NCBI RefSeq assembly: GCF_018100985.1
Contig: NZ_JAGJEI010000016.1
Span: 42,881-106,880 of the forward strand
Origin: Pseudoalteromonas sp. MMG007
Lineage (GTDB): Bacteria; Pseudomonadota; Gammaproteobacteria; Enterobacterales; Alteromonadaceae
Direction of reading: 5' to 3'
Length of the DNA: 64,000 bases
The first letter of the stretch is position 1; every line of letters begins with the position of its first letter. Under the pieces are notes generated by a model. That model was given only the letters and a program-made list of their open reading frames with translations. It was not told the DNA's origin and did not search any database. Positions 54,897 through 64,000 of the stretch are shown here, in pieces. Made by a program: the position numbers and the translations under genes.

Positions 54897-56432
54897 TTAC
54901 TTACTAGTGCAAAGGCGATCCCGACCAGAATTTTTTGCTTCATAAAGGGCGTCATCTGCTCTATCAAATGCTTTGAGCGGGGTATCGCCTTTTTTAAATT
55001 GAGTTGCACCAACAGATATGGTGATCTCAATTTGCTTTTCTCTAAATTTAAAAGGAATATTTTTAATAACTTTTCTTACCTTGTCTAAAGGTAAGGCGGC
55101 GTTTTCTAATGACACCCCCGGCATTAGTAACACAAATTCTTCACCACCATATCGGGCTATAAAATCAGATTTTCTTATCGATTTTTGTAGTGCTTTAGAA
55201 ATAACCTGTAGTGTAATATCACCCGCAGTGTGACCAAATCGGTCATTAATTGATTTAAAATGGTCTACATCAATAACGGCAAGGGTAACATCTGACGGTT
55301 GTACATTAAACAAGTGCATTTCATGATTATAGCGCTCGTCAAATGCCGCACGATTAGGTAATTTAGTCAGCCCATCAAGTAGACTTTTAAAACGTTGTTC
55401 GTTCAAGCGTTTTTTATAAGTAGTTAACTTGCTCTCTAAATTACCAATTCTTGTATTTATTTCTTTAAAACTCGTACTGAGCATTTCTCTGTCTTGTCGC
55501 TCTAGTTTTTCTTTGGCAATAAAGTCTTCACTTAACGACTTTAACTCGTTATCAACCAGCTCTTTTAGTGAAGAGATAGACGTAGCTTTTTGAGTTTGCT
55601 CATTAAGGTTTTTAATTTTATTTTCAATACTTTTGTTTAAAACATTAAACTCAACACTCATTGATTCAGAATGCTTACTAGTAGATACGATGGAGTGATG
55701 AAGCTCTTCTAGTGTTTGATTAAGAGACGTTAAGAAGCTCTGTGCTGATTGGCGCTCTTTATTAATATTTTTGACTACAACGCTTATTATTTTAATGGCT
55801 GCATCAAGAAGGTGCTCGAGGCAGTCGTTATCAGTGATTGAATTTTTTATTGCTTTTATTTGACCAGTCGATTCATCTTCAAGAACTAACTCATCTGCAA
55901 GCTCTAACAACTGCTTTGCCAATGTTGAGGAGGCCGAGTTTTCTTCATTTTGGCTGGTGGTAAGCTTAGTATTAAGCGCCTGGTGATAAAAACGAATAAG
56001 CTGGTCTAATAATGGAATATAATCGTGTGTAGATTGAACGTTACTGATTTCATGATCTAACAAATGACGCAAAGTGCGACGAGTTTCATCAGGTAAGCCT
56101 TTTGTTTTTTGTAATTGCTTACCAGCATTCTGAACACTTAAAAATAAGTCTCTTTGCTGCGCTAATTGCACCGCTTCTTGGTTTTGTAATAAGCCAACTA
56201 ACTCTTCAATTAATGGCAATAAATCTTCAAAGCTTACACCCTTGACTAATGCAGAGCGAAATTTAGCTAATCTATTGTCGAGTTCTGTATCTAAGCCTTT
56301 GCAACTTAAAGACAATTTTGCAGCTAAATTAGATAAAATATCAACTTGGTATTTTCGGGCTGTTTCAACTGCCATACGAGCATCAATAGCTTGTTTCAAT
56401 TTTTTATCTGTAGCGTTAGATTTATCAGTCAC
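54897..56432 (-). CDS. Diguanylate cyclase with long helical N-terminal region
   Basis: The 511-residue product makes c-di-GMP. Residues 1-200 are helical without a named domain, about 215-345 are predicted coiled coil, and the GGDEF domain spans about 345-508. The active site reads GGEEF at 429-433, and RKSD five residues before it is an intact inhibitory I-site. GRDRLC closes the domain. No membrane segment is seen, so it is cytoplasmic and probably dimerises through the coiled coil. The start is GTG at 56432. It lies upstream of ppnN on the same strand, 63 bases apart. Confidence 0.92.
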   Translation of the reverse strand: MTDKSNATDKKLKQAIDARMAVETARKYQVDILSNLAAKLSLSCKGLDTELDNRLAKFRSALVKGVSFEDLLPLIEELVGLLQNQEAVQLAQQRDLFLSVQNAGKQLQKTKGLPDETRRTLRHLLDHEISNVQSTHDYIPLLDQLIRFYHQALNTKLTTSQNEENSASSTLAKQLLELADELVLEDESTGQIKAIKNSITDNDCLEHLLDAAIKIISVVVKNINKERQSAQSFLTSLNQTLEELHHSIVSTSKHSESMSVEFNVLNKSIENKIKNLNEQTQKATSISSLKELVDNELKSLSEDFIAKEKLERQDREMLSTSFKEINTRIGNLESKLTTYKKRLNEQRFKSLLDGLTKLPNRAAFDERYNHEMHLFNVQPSDVTLAVIDVDHFKSINDRFGHTAGDITLQVISKALQKSIRKSDFIARYGGEEFVLLMPGVSLENAALPLDKVRKVIKNIPFKFREKQIEITISVGATQFKKGDTPLKAFDRADDALYEAKNSGRDRLCTSK

Positions 56433-56636
56433 CTAAGCATACCGCCATTGTGTTAGTTTCATTAAGTTCAGTTTACAACAAAATTTTATTAAGTGTAGTT
56501 ATCTAGTTAAAATCTTAGAATTTTTTGTAAGTTACTACGTATAAACTCGTATACAGAGCAACTTATCGTATTTAATTCACTTTTAACAATGAGGTTGTTA
56601 ACCTTACTTGTAATTAAGTTACCACTAAGAGTGTCC

Positions 56637-58415
56637 ATGAAAAAGTTATTAGCCTTGTCAATTTTAGCTGCTTGTTCAGCGCCAGTATTTGCTGATGTAA
56701 ATTATTCTTTAAACATTTCGCAGCCACAACATCATCTAGGTGATGTAAGTGTAGAGTTTCCAAAAACAGCGCAGTCTCACCTTGATATCAAGCTTCCAGC
56801 TTGGCGCACAGGCCGCTATGAAATTTTAAATTTAGCAAATGGTGTTCGTTACTTTGATGCAAAAGATAGTGAAGGCGACGCACTAAAATGGGAAAAAATA
56901 GATCACAGCACGTGGCGGGTACACCTAGATAAGCCAACGCAAGTGAATATTGATTATCAGGTATATGCAAATGAACTTGGTAAACGCGCTCGTCATATTG
57001 ACGACAGCCATGCATTTGTCGATGCATCAGGGTTTTTCATGTTTAGTGAGTCATTTAGACAAGAGCCTGTCACTGTCAATCTAGAAGTACCTAAAAAATG
57101 GCGTTCTGTATCAGGCATGCAAAACAATACTAATGAGCATAGCTTTAAGGCTGCTGATTACGATGTACTAGTTGACTCGCCTATAGAAACCGGTATCAAC
57201 AAGTTGCATAAATTTGAAGTCGACGGGCGAAAATACGAACTTGTCATTTGGGGAGAAGGTAATTACGACGAGCAATTAATGCTAACTGATTTAAAAAAGT
57301 TGGTTACTACTGGCAATGTTATATGGGATAGCTATCCGTATGAGCGATATGTATTTATGGTTCATGCAACTTCGGGAGCGGGTGGTGCAACTGAACATTT
57401 AAATTCAACCATTATACAGCGTCCTAGAAATCGTTATGCTAGTCGCGAAGATTACCTTGGGTTTATAAGCACAGCTGCCCATGAATTTGTGCATACATGG
57501 AATGTCAAAGCGTATCGCCCTCAAGGTCTAGTACCCTATGATTACACAAATTTAAACTACTCAAAATTGCTATGGATCGCAGAAGGTTCTACCAGCTATT
57601 TTGAAGATCATTTATTAGTTCGCTCTGGTATAGAAACCACAGACGAATTTTTTAAAGTGATGAGCAAAACAATTAACCGCCACCTACAAACACCGGGTCG
57701 AGAAGTACAAAGTGCAAGTGAAACAAGCTTTGATAAGTGGATAAACCAGGGTGGTGATCACGCGCGTAATTATAGTACAAATATATACTTGGAAGGTTCA
57801 TTACTTTCACTTGCTTTGGATATTGATTTACTAGAAAAAAGTCGAGGTAAAATAAGCTACCGTGACGTACATAAAGCACTTTATAACAAACACAAAATGC
57901 CAGCTGGTTTTACTCAAAATGATGTACTGAATATATTAAAAGATTTGACTGGTCGCGATTATTCAATGTGGTGGAAAGAAAATGTAGACTCTCCTGCAAC
58001 GATTGATTTTGATGAGCTACTTGCAAAAGTTGGTTTAAAGCTTGAGCGTCCTGAAAAAGCTAAAGTAGTTGCAAGCATTGATGCTAGTGCTAAAAGTACG
58101 GGTGAGCTGTTAACGCTTAACTATGTTAAACGCGGTGGCAGTGCATGGCAGGCTGGCTTAACAACTGACGACAAAATTGTTGCTATTAATAAAAAACATG
58201 TAGGTAAAGATCTTAAAAGTACCTTAGAAACGTTTAAAGCAGGCGATGAGGTGACTATTGATTATATTCGTCGAGATGCTCTTGAAAGCTTAACGTTAGT
58301 TTTATCAAAAGATTACGATAAACCTAAAAAAGTTGTCGCGAATAAAGATGCAACACCTGAGCAAAAAGCTTTATTTAAAGCATGGATTGGTGTGGATCAT
58401 CCAATAAACAAATAA
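56637..58415 (+). CDS. M61-family peptidase with PDZ domain
   Basis: The 592-residue product is an exported metallopeptidase (glycyl-aminopeptidase-like). A signal peptide (KKLLALSILAACSAPVFA) is followed by an all-beta N-terminal domain (to about 195), the catalytic domain with zinc site HEFVHTW at 282-288 and third ligand Glu about 316 in WIAEGSTSYFEDH, and a C-terminal PDZ domain (about 490-565; GGSAWQAGLTTDDKIVAI). ATG 56637 gives the proper signal peptide; the upstream extension does not. It stands alone, with a terminator downstream. Confidence 0.93.
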   Translation: MKKLLALSILAACSAPVFADVNYSLNISQPQHHLGDVSVEFPKTAQSHLDIKLPAWRTGRYEILNLANGVRYFDAKDSEGDALKWEKIDHSTWRVHLDKPTQVNIDYQVYANELGKRARHIDDSHAFVDASGFFMFSESFRQEPVTVNLEVPKKWRSVSGMQNNTNEHSFKAADYDVLVDSPIETGINKLHKFEVDGRKYELVIWGEGNYDEQLMLTDLKKLVTTGNVIWDSYPYERYVFMVHATSGAGGATEHLNSTIIQRPRNRYASREDYLGFISTAAHEFVHTWNVKAYRPQGLVPYDYTNLNYSKLLWIAEGSTSYFEDHLLVRSGIETTDEFFKVMSKTINRHLQTPGREVQSASETSFDKWINQGGDHARNYSTNIYLEGSLLSLALDIDLLEKSRGKISYRDVHKALYNKHKMPAGFTQNDVLNILKDLTGRDYSMWWKENVDSPATIDFDELLAKVGLKLERPEKAKVVASIDASAKSTGELLTLNYVKRGGSAWQAGLTTDDKIVAINKKHVGKDLKSTLETFKAGDEVTIDYIRRDALESLTLVLSKDYDKPKKVVANKDATPEQKALFKAWIGVDHPINK

Positions 58416-58440
58416 TTACAATTTGTTTTAATATTTATTT

Positions 58441-58467
58441 AAAAGGAGCCTTGGCTCCTTTTTTATT
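58441..58467 (+). terminator. Terminator after the M61 peptidase gene
   Basis: AAAAGGAGCC, TT, GGCTCCTTTT pair as a tight hairpin followed by TTTATTTTA. It starts 26 bases after the stop. Confidence 0.88.
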
Positions 58468-58584
58468 TTAAATAAAGTTTATATTTTGTATGCATTCTCT
58501 AACTTTTAAATTAAAGTTAAGGCGAGTAAGCTAATACTTTGCTCTTACTATTAAACCTTTTCAAACATTGGATAGCCTGCTGAC

Positions 58585-60672
58585 ATGGAATCTGAACAAA
58601 ATATAAATAAACTCATTCACCAGTATGTGATTAATGATCCTCTTCACCAACTATTTGATGCTATAGATGTTATTTCTGTACAAGGATATGACCAAAACAG
58701 GCGAGTAATATATTGGAATAAGGGAAGTGAGCAACTTTATGGCTTTACCGAAGAGGAAGCGAAAGGAAAGAGACTTGAAGATTTAATTATTCCAGCGCCA
58801 ATGCGTGAAGTGGTTATTAACGCTCATTCTAATTGGGTTAATGATGGTATAGAGATCCCAGCGTCAGAAATAACATTACAATGTAAAAATGGAACAAGTG
58901 TATCTGTTTTTTCTAGCCACGTTATGTTTACAAATCAATATAATACAAAGCAAATGTACTGTATTGATATTGATTTATCTGATGTAAAAAAAGCACAAGC
59001 TGATGCATCATTTAATGAGCATATGCTAAAAACTATTTTTGGCGCAATTCCCGACTTATTTTTCTTAATGGAAAATGACGGCACTATTTTACAATATCAC
59101 GCGAGTAATGAAACAGATTTATACACCGAACCAAAACAATTCATTGGCAAAAAAATGGGAGATGTACTACCCGCAGATGTAGCTAAAAAGTTTGAAACAT
59201 ACATCAGTCTTGTTTTAGAAAAAGAAGAGATGATGAACTTTAAATATGAATTATCGATGCCGCATGGCGACGTTTTTTTTGAAGCAAGAATAAACAAAAT
59301 AGCTAAACACAATCAGCTAATAGTCATTATTAGAGATATTACTGAGCAACATAAATCAGATGAGTTAATTAGACACCAGGCTTATTACGATAGTTTGACG
59401 TTACTGCCTAACCGATTTTTATCACTAGATCGGTTGTCGCAACTACTTATAGAAGCACAAAGAAATAATGAAAAAGCTGCAGTACTGTTTTTGGATTTAG
59501 ATGATTTTAAAAAAATTAATGATTCTTTAGGACACGAAACAGGCGATAAACTTTTAATTGATTCAGCACAAAGATTACAACACGAATTACGAAAAGAAGA
59601 TACGGTAGGGCGTTTAGGTGGAGATGAGTTCATTATATTGCTTAGAGATATAAAGGATCATCACTCTGCACTTAGAATCACTGAAAAACTACTTAATAAT
59701 TTTAGAACCCCTTTTAAAATAGAAAATCGAGAACTTGTACTTACTACCAGTATTGGCGTGGCAATATACCCAGAAAATGGTACTACGGTTTCTGATTTAT
59801 TAAGAAATGCAGATACCGCAATGTACCAAGCTAAGTCTTATGGCCGTAATACTTATTCATTTTTCACAAAAAAAATGAATGCGATTATTCAACGTCGACT
59901 TTTAATAGAAGATCAAATGCGCAGTGCGCTTGAACGGCACGAGTTTGAACTGTATTACCAACCTCAATTTGATGTAAAAAGCGAAGCGATAGTTGGTGCA
60001 GAAGCATTATTGCGTTGGCATAACCCTATTTTAGGTAATGTAACACCTGATGAGTTTATACCTATTGCCGAAAATACAGGATTAATTGTGCCCATCGGTA
60101 AGTTTGTAATGAACCAAGCAGTACACTTTTTAAATACCTGGCAATGTAGCTCTAAATGCAAACACAAGTACACTATGGCTGTTAATTTATCTCCTCGTCA
60201 ATTTAGAGATGTTGGGTTACTAAGCTTTATTCAAAATTTACTCAGCGAAACTAATATAGATCCTGAACGTTTAGAGCTTGAAATTACAGAGGGAGTATTG
60301 ATGAGTTGCCACACAAATGTTGTGGATTTATTAACAGAAATAGCGGCTTTAGGTATTAACTTATCAATGGATGACTTTGGCACAGGCTATTCATCATTAA
60401 GTTATTTACGGGAATACCCTTTTAATGTGCTTAAAATAGATAGAAGCTTCATTGACGGTATCATTTTAAATAGTGAAGATAGTAACCTAGTAAGAGCAAT
60501 TGTCGCTATGTCTCATAGTTTAGGGCTTAAAGTGGTGGCTGAAGGCGTAGAGACACAAGAACAGCACAACTTATTAAAAGAGCTAGACTGTGATTTTATG
60601 CAAGGCTTTTATTTTAGCAAACCAATACCAGCAGCGGAGCTACTTAAATACTCATCGGAGTATTTAAAGTAA
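58585..60672 (+). CDS. PAS-PAS-GGDEF-EAL c-di-GMP signalling protein
   Basis: The 695-residue product has two PAS-like domains (about 20-130 and 145-260), a GGDEF domain (about 270-430) and an EAL domain (about 440-690). GGDEF is intact at 345-349 with RKED five residues upstream as an I-site. EAL is intact at 473-475 (EALLRW), with MDDFGTGYSSLSYL and VVAEGVET also conserved, so both cyclase and phosphodiesterase chemistry are possible. No membrane segment is seen. The PAS domains probably sense a redox or small-molecule cue. It is monocistronic. Confidence 0.94.
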   Translation: MESEQNINKLIHQYVINDPLHQLFDAIDVISVQGYDQNRRVIYWNKGSEQLYGFTEEEAKGKRLEDLIIPAPMREVVINAHSNWVNDGIEIPASEITLQCKNGTSVSVFSSHVMFTNQYNTKQMYCIDIDLSDVKKAQADASFNEHMLKTIFGAIPDLFFLMENDGTILQYHASNETDLYTEPKQFIGKKMGDVLPADVAKKFETYISLVLEKEEMMNFKYELSMPHGDVFFEARINKIAKHNQLIVIIRDITEQHKSDELIRHQAYYDSLTLLPNRFLSLDRLSQLLIEAQRNNEKAAVLFLDLDDFKKINDSLGHETGDKLLIDSAQRLQHELRKEDTVGRLGGDEFIILLRDIKDHHSALRITEKLLNNFRTPFKIENRELVLTTSIGVAIYPENGTTVSDLLRNADTAMYQAKSYGRNTYSFFTKKMNAIIQRRLLIEDQMRSALERHEFELYYQPQFDVKSEAIVGAEALLRWHNPILGNVTPDEFIPIAENTGLIVPIGKFVMNQAVHFLNTWQCSSKCKHKYTMAVNLSPRQFRDVGLLSFIQNLLSETNIDPERLELEITEGVLMSCHTNVVDLLTEIAALGINLSMDDFGTGYSSLSYLREYPFNVLKIDRSFIDGIILNSEDSNLVRAIVAMSHSLGLKVVAEGVETQEQHNLLKELDCDFMQGFYFSKPIPAAELLKYSSEYLK

Positions 60673-60770
60673 GCTTAAATGCTATGTTGTAACAAATTAT
60701 TGCACGGCTATTGACCTCATTAGCTACTGACGAGTAACCTGTTATAGAAACAAATAAAAAGGATTCTATA

Positions 60771-62942
60771 ATGCGTTTAAAACCTCTTGTAGCTACATTA
60801 GCAGCCACACTTGCACTATCACTTTCAAATAGTGCCATAGCCGACGAAGGCATGTGGCAACCACATCAACTTCCAGAGTTAGAATCAATTTTAAAAGCCA
60901 AAGGGCTTGAAATTGATGTTGACTCTATATCTAAATTAACCGAGTTCCCAATGAATGCGGTAATTAGCTTAGGTGGTTGTACAGCATCATTTGTATCGCC
61001 AAAAGGCCTCGTAGTATCAAACCATCATTGTGTATATGGCTCTGTGCAATATAACTCAACGCCTGAGAACAATATTTTAGAAAATGGCTTTTTAGCTAAA
61101 AGTCCTGCTGAGGATTTACCTGCAACGCCGGGTTCACGCGTATACGTCACAGAAACGGTTACTAATGTGACTGACAAAGTTAGTAAAGGTATTGAAAAAC
61201 TAAGCGCTAAAGCACGCTATGACGCAATAGTAAAAAACGAAAAAGCGCTAGTAGCCCAGTGTGAAGCCGATGAAAGTTATCGCTGTAACGTGTATTCGTT
61301 TCATGGTGGTTTAGAGTTTTACCTAATTAAGTCACTTGAAATAAAAGACGTACGTTTATCTTACGCACCAGCTATGGGTGTAGGTAACTACGGTGGCGAT
61401 ATAGATAACTGGATGTGGCCGCGCCACACCGGCGATTTTGGTTTTTACCGCGCTTATGTAGGCAAAGATGGAAAACCAGCAGAGTACAGCGAAGACAACG
61501 TACCTTACGTACCAGACTCTTACCTAAAAGTAAGTGCTAAAGGTGTACAAGAGGGCGACTTTGTAATGGTTACAGGTTACCCAGGTCGCACTAACCGCTA
61601 CCGCATTTCAACAGAGGTAGATAACGTATTTAATGACAGCTACCCTAAAGCACGCGTTCATAACTCAAAATACGTGTCGCTTATTGAAGAAAACTCAGAA
61701 GACGGCAGTAAAGCGCGTATTGCTTACGAAAGTACCATTGCAGGTTATAACAACTATATTAAAAACTTTGGTTCGATGATCGAAAGCTTCAAAAAAGGCA
61801 CTATGCTTGAGCGCAAAAAACAGTTTGAGCAAGAGTTAACACAATGGATCAATAGCGATGGTGAGCGTAAAGAGCAATACGGAAGCGTATTAGGTGAGCT
61901 ATCTGATCTAATTGCGCAATCACAAGAGCACAGTGAGCGCGACCGTATGTTAGGTTATGTACACCGCTCACAAATGATCAGCACAGCACGACGTTTATAC
62001 CGCCTAGCTTATGAAAAGCAAAAGCCAAATAGCGAACGTGAATCTGGTTATCAAGAACGTGACTTACCTCGCATTAAAGCAGGGCTTGAGCGCATGACGC
62101 GCCGCTATGATAGCAAAGTAGACAAAGCTATTTTACTGCACTTTTTAGAACTGTATGCAGCACTTCCAAAAGAAGAGCGTTTTAGCGACGTTGATAAAGT
62201 ATTTAAAGTACAAAATGGGTTTGATAAAGCAACTCAAAGCGCGTTACTTGATAGCATGTATGAACAGTCAAGACTTGATAATGCCACTGTTCGCAATTCA
62301 TTATTTGAGCAATCGTTTAGCCAGCTAAATCAAAGCCAAGACCCATTTGTGCAGTACGCTAAAGCAATCTTTAAAGTAATGAAAGCACAGGAAGATAAAT
62401 CAAAAGCACTTGCAGGTAAATTACAAGCAGCTCGCCCTGAGCTAATGAGCGCAATCATTGCGTTTAACAAAGCTAAAAACAAACCTGTATACGCCGATGC
62501 CAACAGCACACTACGTGTAACCTATGGCACCGTAGGCGGCTATTCACCTCAAGATGGCTTGGTAGCAACACCTTTTACATCGCTTGAAGGGTTACTCGCT
62601 AAAAACACTGATGTTGACCCATTCAACGCACCTAAAAAGCTGCAAGAGCAAATTAAAGCCAAGCTTTACGGTGATTACACGGGCGGCATGAATACAGTAC
62701 CCGTTAACTTTTTATCAAATGTAGACACTACCGGTGGTAACTCAGGTTCGCCAACACTTAACGGTAAAGCAGAGCTTGTAGGCTTACTGTTCGACGGTGT
62801 TTACGAAAGTATTATTGGTGACTGGGATTACAACCCTGAGCTTAATCGCTCAATACACGTTGATTCACGCTACATGTTGTGGGTAATGGATAAAGTAGAT
62901 AATGCACAAAACTTGTTAGACGAAATGACAATCGTAAAATAA
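60771..62942 (+). CDS. S46-family dipeptidyl-peptidase (DPP7-like)
   Basis: The 723-residue product removes dipeptides from the N-termini of oligopeptides in the periplasm. A signal peptide ends near SNSAIA. The chymotrypsin-like site is split: His in VVSNHHCVYG near residue 85 and Ser in TGGNSGSPTLNGKAELVG near 655, with a helical domain between. Eighteen residues after that serine lies Gly (LLFDGVYE). From memory, this position is Gly in DPP7 and Arg in the acidic-specific DPP11, so DPP7-like preference is inferred. AAAAGGA precedes the ATG. Confidence 0.93.
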   Translation: MRLKPLVATLAATLALSLSNSAIADEGMWQPHQLPELESILKAKGLEIDVDSISKLTEFPMNAVISLGGCTASFVSPKGLVVSNHHCVYGSVQYNSTPENNILENGFLAKSPAEDLPATPGSRVYVTETVTNVTDKVSKGIEKLSAKARYDAIVKNEKALVAQCEADESYRCNVYSFHGGLEFYLIKSLEIKDVRLSYAPAMGVGNYGGDIDNWMWPRHTGDFGFYRAYVGKDGKPAEYSEDNVPYVPDSYLKVSAKGVQEGDFVMVTGYPGRTNRYRISTEVDNVFNDSYPKARVHNSKYVSLIEENSEDGSKARIAYESTIAGYNNYIKNFGSMIESFKKGTMLERKKQFEQELTQWINSDGERKEQYGSVLGELSDLIAQSQEHSERDRMLGYVHRSQMISTARRLYRLAYEKQKPNSERESGYQERDLPRIKAGLERMTRRYDSKVDKAILLHFLELYAALPKEERFSDVDKVFKVQNGFDKATQSALLDSMYEQSRLDNATVRNSLFEQSFSQLNQSQDPFVQYAKAIFKVMKAQEDKSKALAGKLQAARPELMSAIIAFNKAKNKPVYADANSTLRVTYGTVGGYSPQDGLVATPFTSLEGLLAKNTDVDPFNAPKKLQEQIKAKLYGDYTGGMNTVPVNFLSNVDTTGGNSGSPTLNGKAELVGLLFDGVYESIIGDWDYNPELNRSIHVDSRYMLWVMDKVDNAQNLLDEMTIVK

Positions 62943-62964
62943 GTCATTAGTGAGATAACAGAAG

Positions 62965-62995
62965 GGCGCTTACCGTAAAGGAAGCGCCTTTTTTG
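62965..62995 (+). terminator. Terminator after the S46 peptidase gene
   Basis: GGCGCTT, a ten-base loop, AAGCGCC and then TTTTTT. It lies 22 bases after the stop. Confidence 0.9.
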
Positions 62996-63022
62996 TTAGT
63001 GTTTGGGTGGTTTATTTATGAC

Positions 63023-63148
63023 TGGTAAGTGCCTGTGTAGGTCGGATAAGCAAAGCGCCATCCGACACAGTAAAATATCTTGCCAATTATTATTAATATT
63101 TTATGTTGTTGAATGGCTGGAGAGTGCCAATTGCGGACACTCATAACC
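63023..63148. repeat. REP-like interspersed repeat, copy B
   Basis: The core hairpin at 63035-63070 (GTGTAGGTCGGAT, a loop, ATCCGACACAG) and the following AT-rich 75 or so bases match copy A at 24436-24562, with a three-base indel and scattered changes. It lies 20 bases before the end of the abortive-infection-family gene, in the gap after the S46 terminator. Confidence 0.8.
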
Positions 63149-63168
63149 TTAGTCACTTGTTAGGTGAA

Positions 63169-63984
63169 TTACCGCGAAAGGTGATCCATTATAAACGTAA
63201 CGACACTATGAGAGACATTTACAGCTAGTCGTGCTTCATACTCTGAAATTTGCGGCGGAGTAACGCCACGACCATGTGCAGATCCTATATGCGAACGAAA
63301 TGCGCCAACACCATCAATTATGGATGTAATACCAGTAAGAATTTTCTTCTGATCATCGCTAAGCTGAGTATTGGCATTTAATGTCAAATCTTGTCGTACG
63401 GTTTGCCAAAGAGGTCCAATATTCATCTTAGTTGGCATAGTTAAAGAATGACGTTCAATATAGTGTTTCAATACTGCTTCGATTATTGAACTTGAAGCAG
63501 TAATTGAAGCATGAGGATCAGTATTAATATTTTGCAATGCTCGATCAAACTCAATTTCTATAGAGGCAAAGTCACCATTTTTCAGATAGTCCTCTAAGGT
63601 TTTACTTGCTACTGTAGAGCCTGACTTTATTACGTAACCATTTGGCTTATATGTAAGATTATTCCTTGCTAATGAAGAAATAATACTGTCTCGACCTTCT
63701 TGTAAAGTAGCTTCTACTTGAACATTAGCGAAAAGTGATGAAGGGGACTCTCTATCCATAAAATTTTGTATAACCAACCCTAATATTTGCATAGCATCTA
63801 TATCAGGATCTTGATTACACCGCATAAACCAGTTGGTACTTTTTTTTTCACAATTACCTTCCGGCACATCACCAGGTGCACCTGACTCCATAAATAATGC
63901 ATTAAGTTTACTGTGGCTGTAATAGTCAGCAGCAATAACACTTGAAACAGCACCAATGACTGAGTTTGGAATAATATCGCTCAA
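63169..63984 (-). CDS. Abortive-infection-family protein (Abi_C domain)
   Basis: The product of about 271 residues has the C-terminal Abi_C domain (about 160-270): ASITASSSIIEAVLKHYIER, then GVGAFRSHIGSAHGRG with the conserved R, H and HGRG. The N-terminal part (SDIIPNSVIGAVSSVIAADY onward) resembles the usual partner region of this family. A TTG start at 63984 is favoured because AAAGGA lies six bases upstream; the in-frame GTG at 63999 overlaps that site. The family is linked to phage resistance mainly by name, and direct evidence for this type is thin. Further upstream context is outside the window. Confidence 0.78.
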   Translation of the reverse strand: MSDIIPNSVIGAVSSVIAADYYSHSKLNALFMESGAPGDVPEGNCEKKSTNWFMRCNQDPDIDAMQILGLVIQNFMDRESPSSLFANVQVEATLQEGRDSIISSLARNNLTYKPNGYVIKSGSTVASKTLEDYLKNGDFASIEIEFDRALQNINTDPHASITASSSIIEAVLKHYIERHSLTMPTKMNIGPLWQTVRQDLTLNANTQLSDDQKKILTGITSIIDGVGAFRSHIGSAHGRGVTPPQISEYEARLAVNVSHSVVTFIMDHLSR

Positions 63985-64000
63985 TGTAATTCCTTTCACC

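Noticed and set aside
63180..63203. TGATCC followed by CGTA near the end of the Abi gene
   Set aside because: The gap is only about 8 bases, not 16, and it lies inside a coding region pointing away from any start.
1..64000. CRISPR array, tRNA, rRNA or prophage
   Set aside because: No regularly spaced direct repeats, no tRNA cloverleaf or rRNA sequence, and no phage structural genes were seen on either strand.

Overview
The window reads as chromosomal DNA of a marine gammaproteobacterium of the Pseudoalteromonas/Alteromonadales type. Base composition is AT-rich. Most genes have clear gammaproteobacterial relatives (RluF, PpnN, Xni, IlvIH, HU). A GH5 endoglucanase built like the cold-active Cel5G of Pseudoalteromonas haloplanktis (GH5, three thrombospondin type-3 repeats, CBM5-like end) points to that genus. 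Genus assignment is inference; no rRNA or tRNA gene is visible.

Layout. 1-2476: the end of an unknown gene, a periplasmic-binding-like sensor protein and a membrane-anchored propeller-like protein. 2848-14896: one tightly coupled glycogen locus (stand-alone CBM48 protein, malQ, glgB, glgX, glgP, glgC, then glgA) holding both synthesis and breakdown enzymes. 14989-18392: an EAL-HDOD protein, a DUF418 membrane protein and rluF. 18393-18941: a decayed stretch with a gene remnant. 18942-24422: an RND efflux pump with a divergent LysR regulator and an alkyltransferase-like protein. 24436-26611: a small accessory patch opening with a REP-like repeat and holding a SEC-C gene broken by two compensating frameshifts. 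26646-31388: hemolysin-III-like protein, Cel5G-like cellulase and PhoD phosphatase.

31685-42522: two small proteins, then a stress locus controlled by an ECF sigma factor with a zinc-binding ChrR anti-sigma. It includes photolyase, DUF523/DUF1722, SDR, FAD protein, DUF1365, a CFA-like methyltransferase, DUF2878, a chalcone-isomerase-like protein, DUF3833 and a Lon-N-domain protein. Three sites share the arrangement TGATC-N17-CGTA at almost the same distance from a start codon. They define three transcription units, and this is the strongest regulatory signal in the window.

42733-50315: HU, ilvIH with an L/V/I-rich leader peptide and attenuator, an M6 metalloprotease with PKD domains and a GlyGly-CTERM-like end overrun by a short repeat, and NAD-type isocitrate dehydrogenase. 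50553-56432 (minus strand): diguanylate cyclase, ppnN, xni, a DUF3192 protein and an HD/HDOD-like protein. 56637-62942: M61 peptidase, PAS-GGDEF-EAL protein and S46 dipeptidyl-peptidase. The window ends with a second REP-like copy and an abortive-infection-family protein.

Limits: all homology calls come from reading the translated sequences against remembered family motifs. No search or structure prediction was run.
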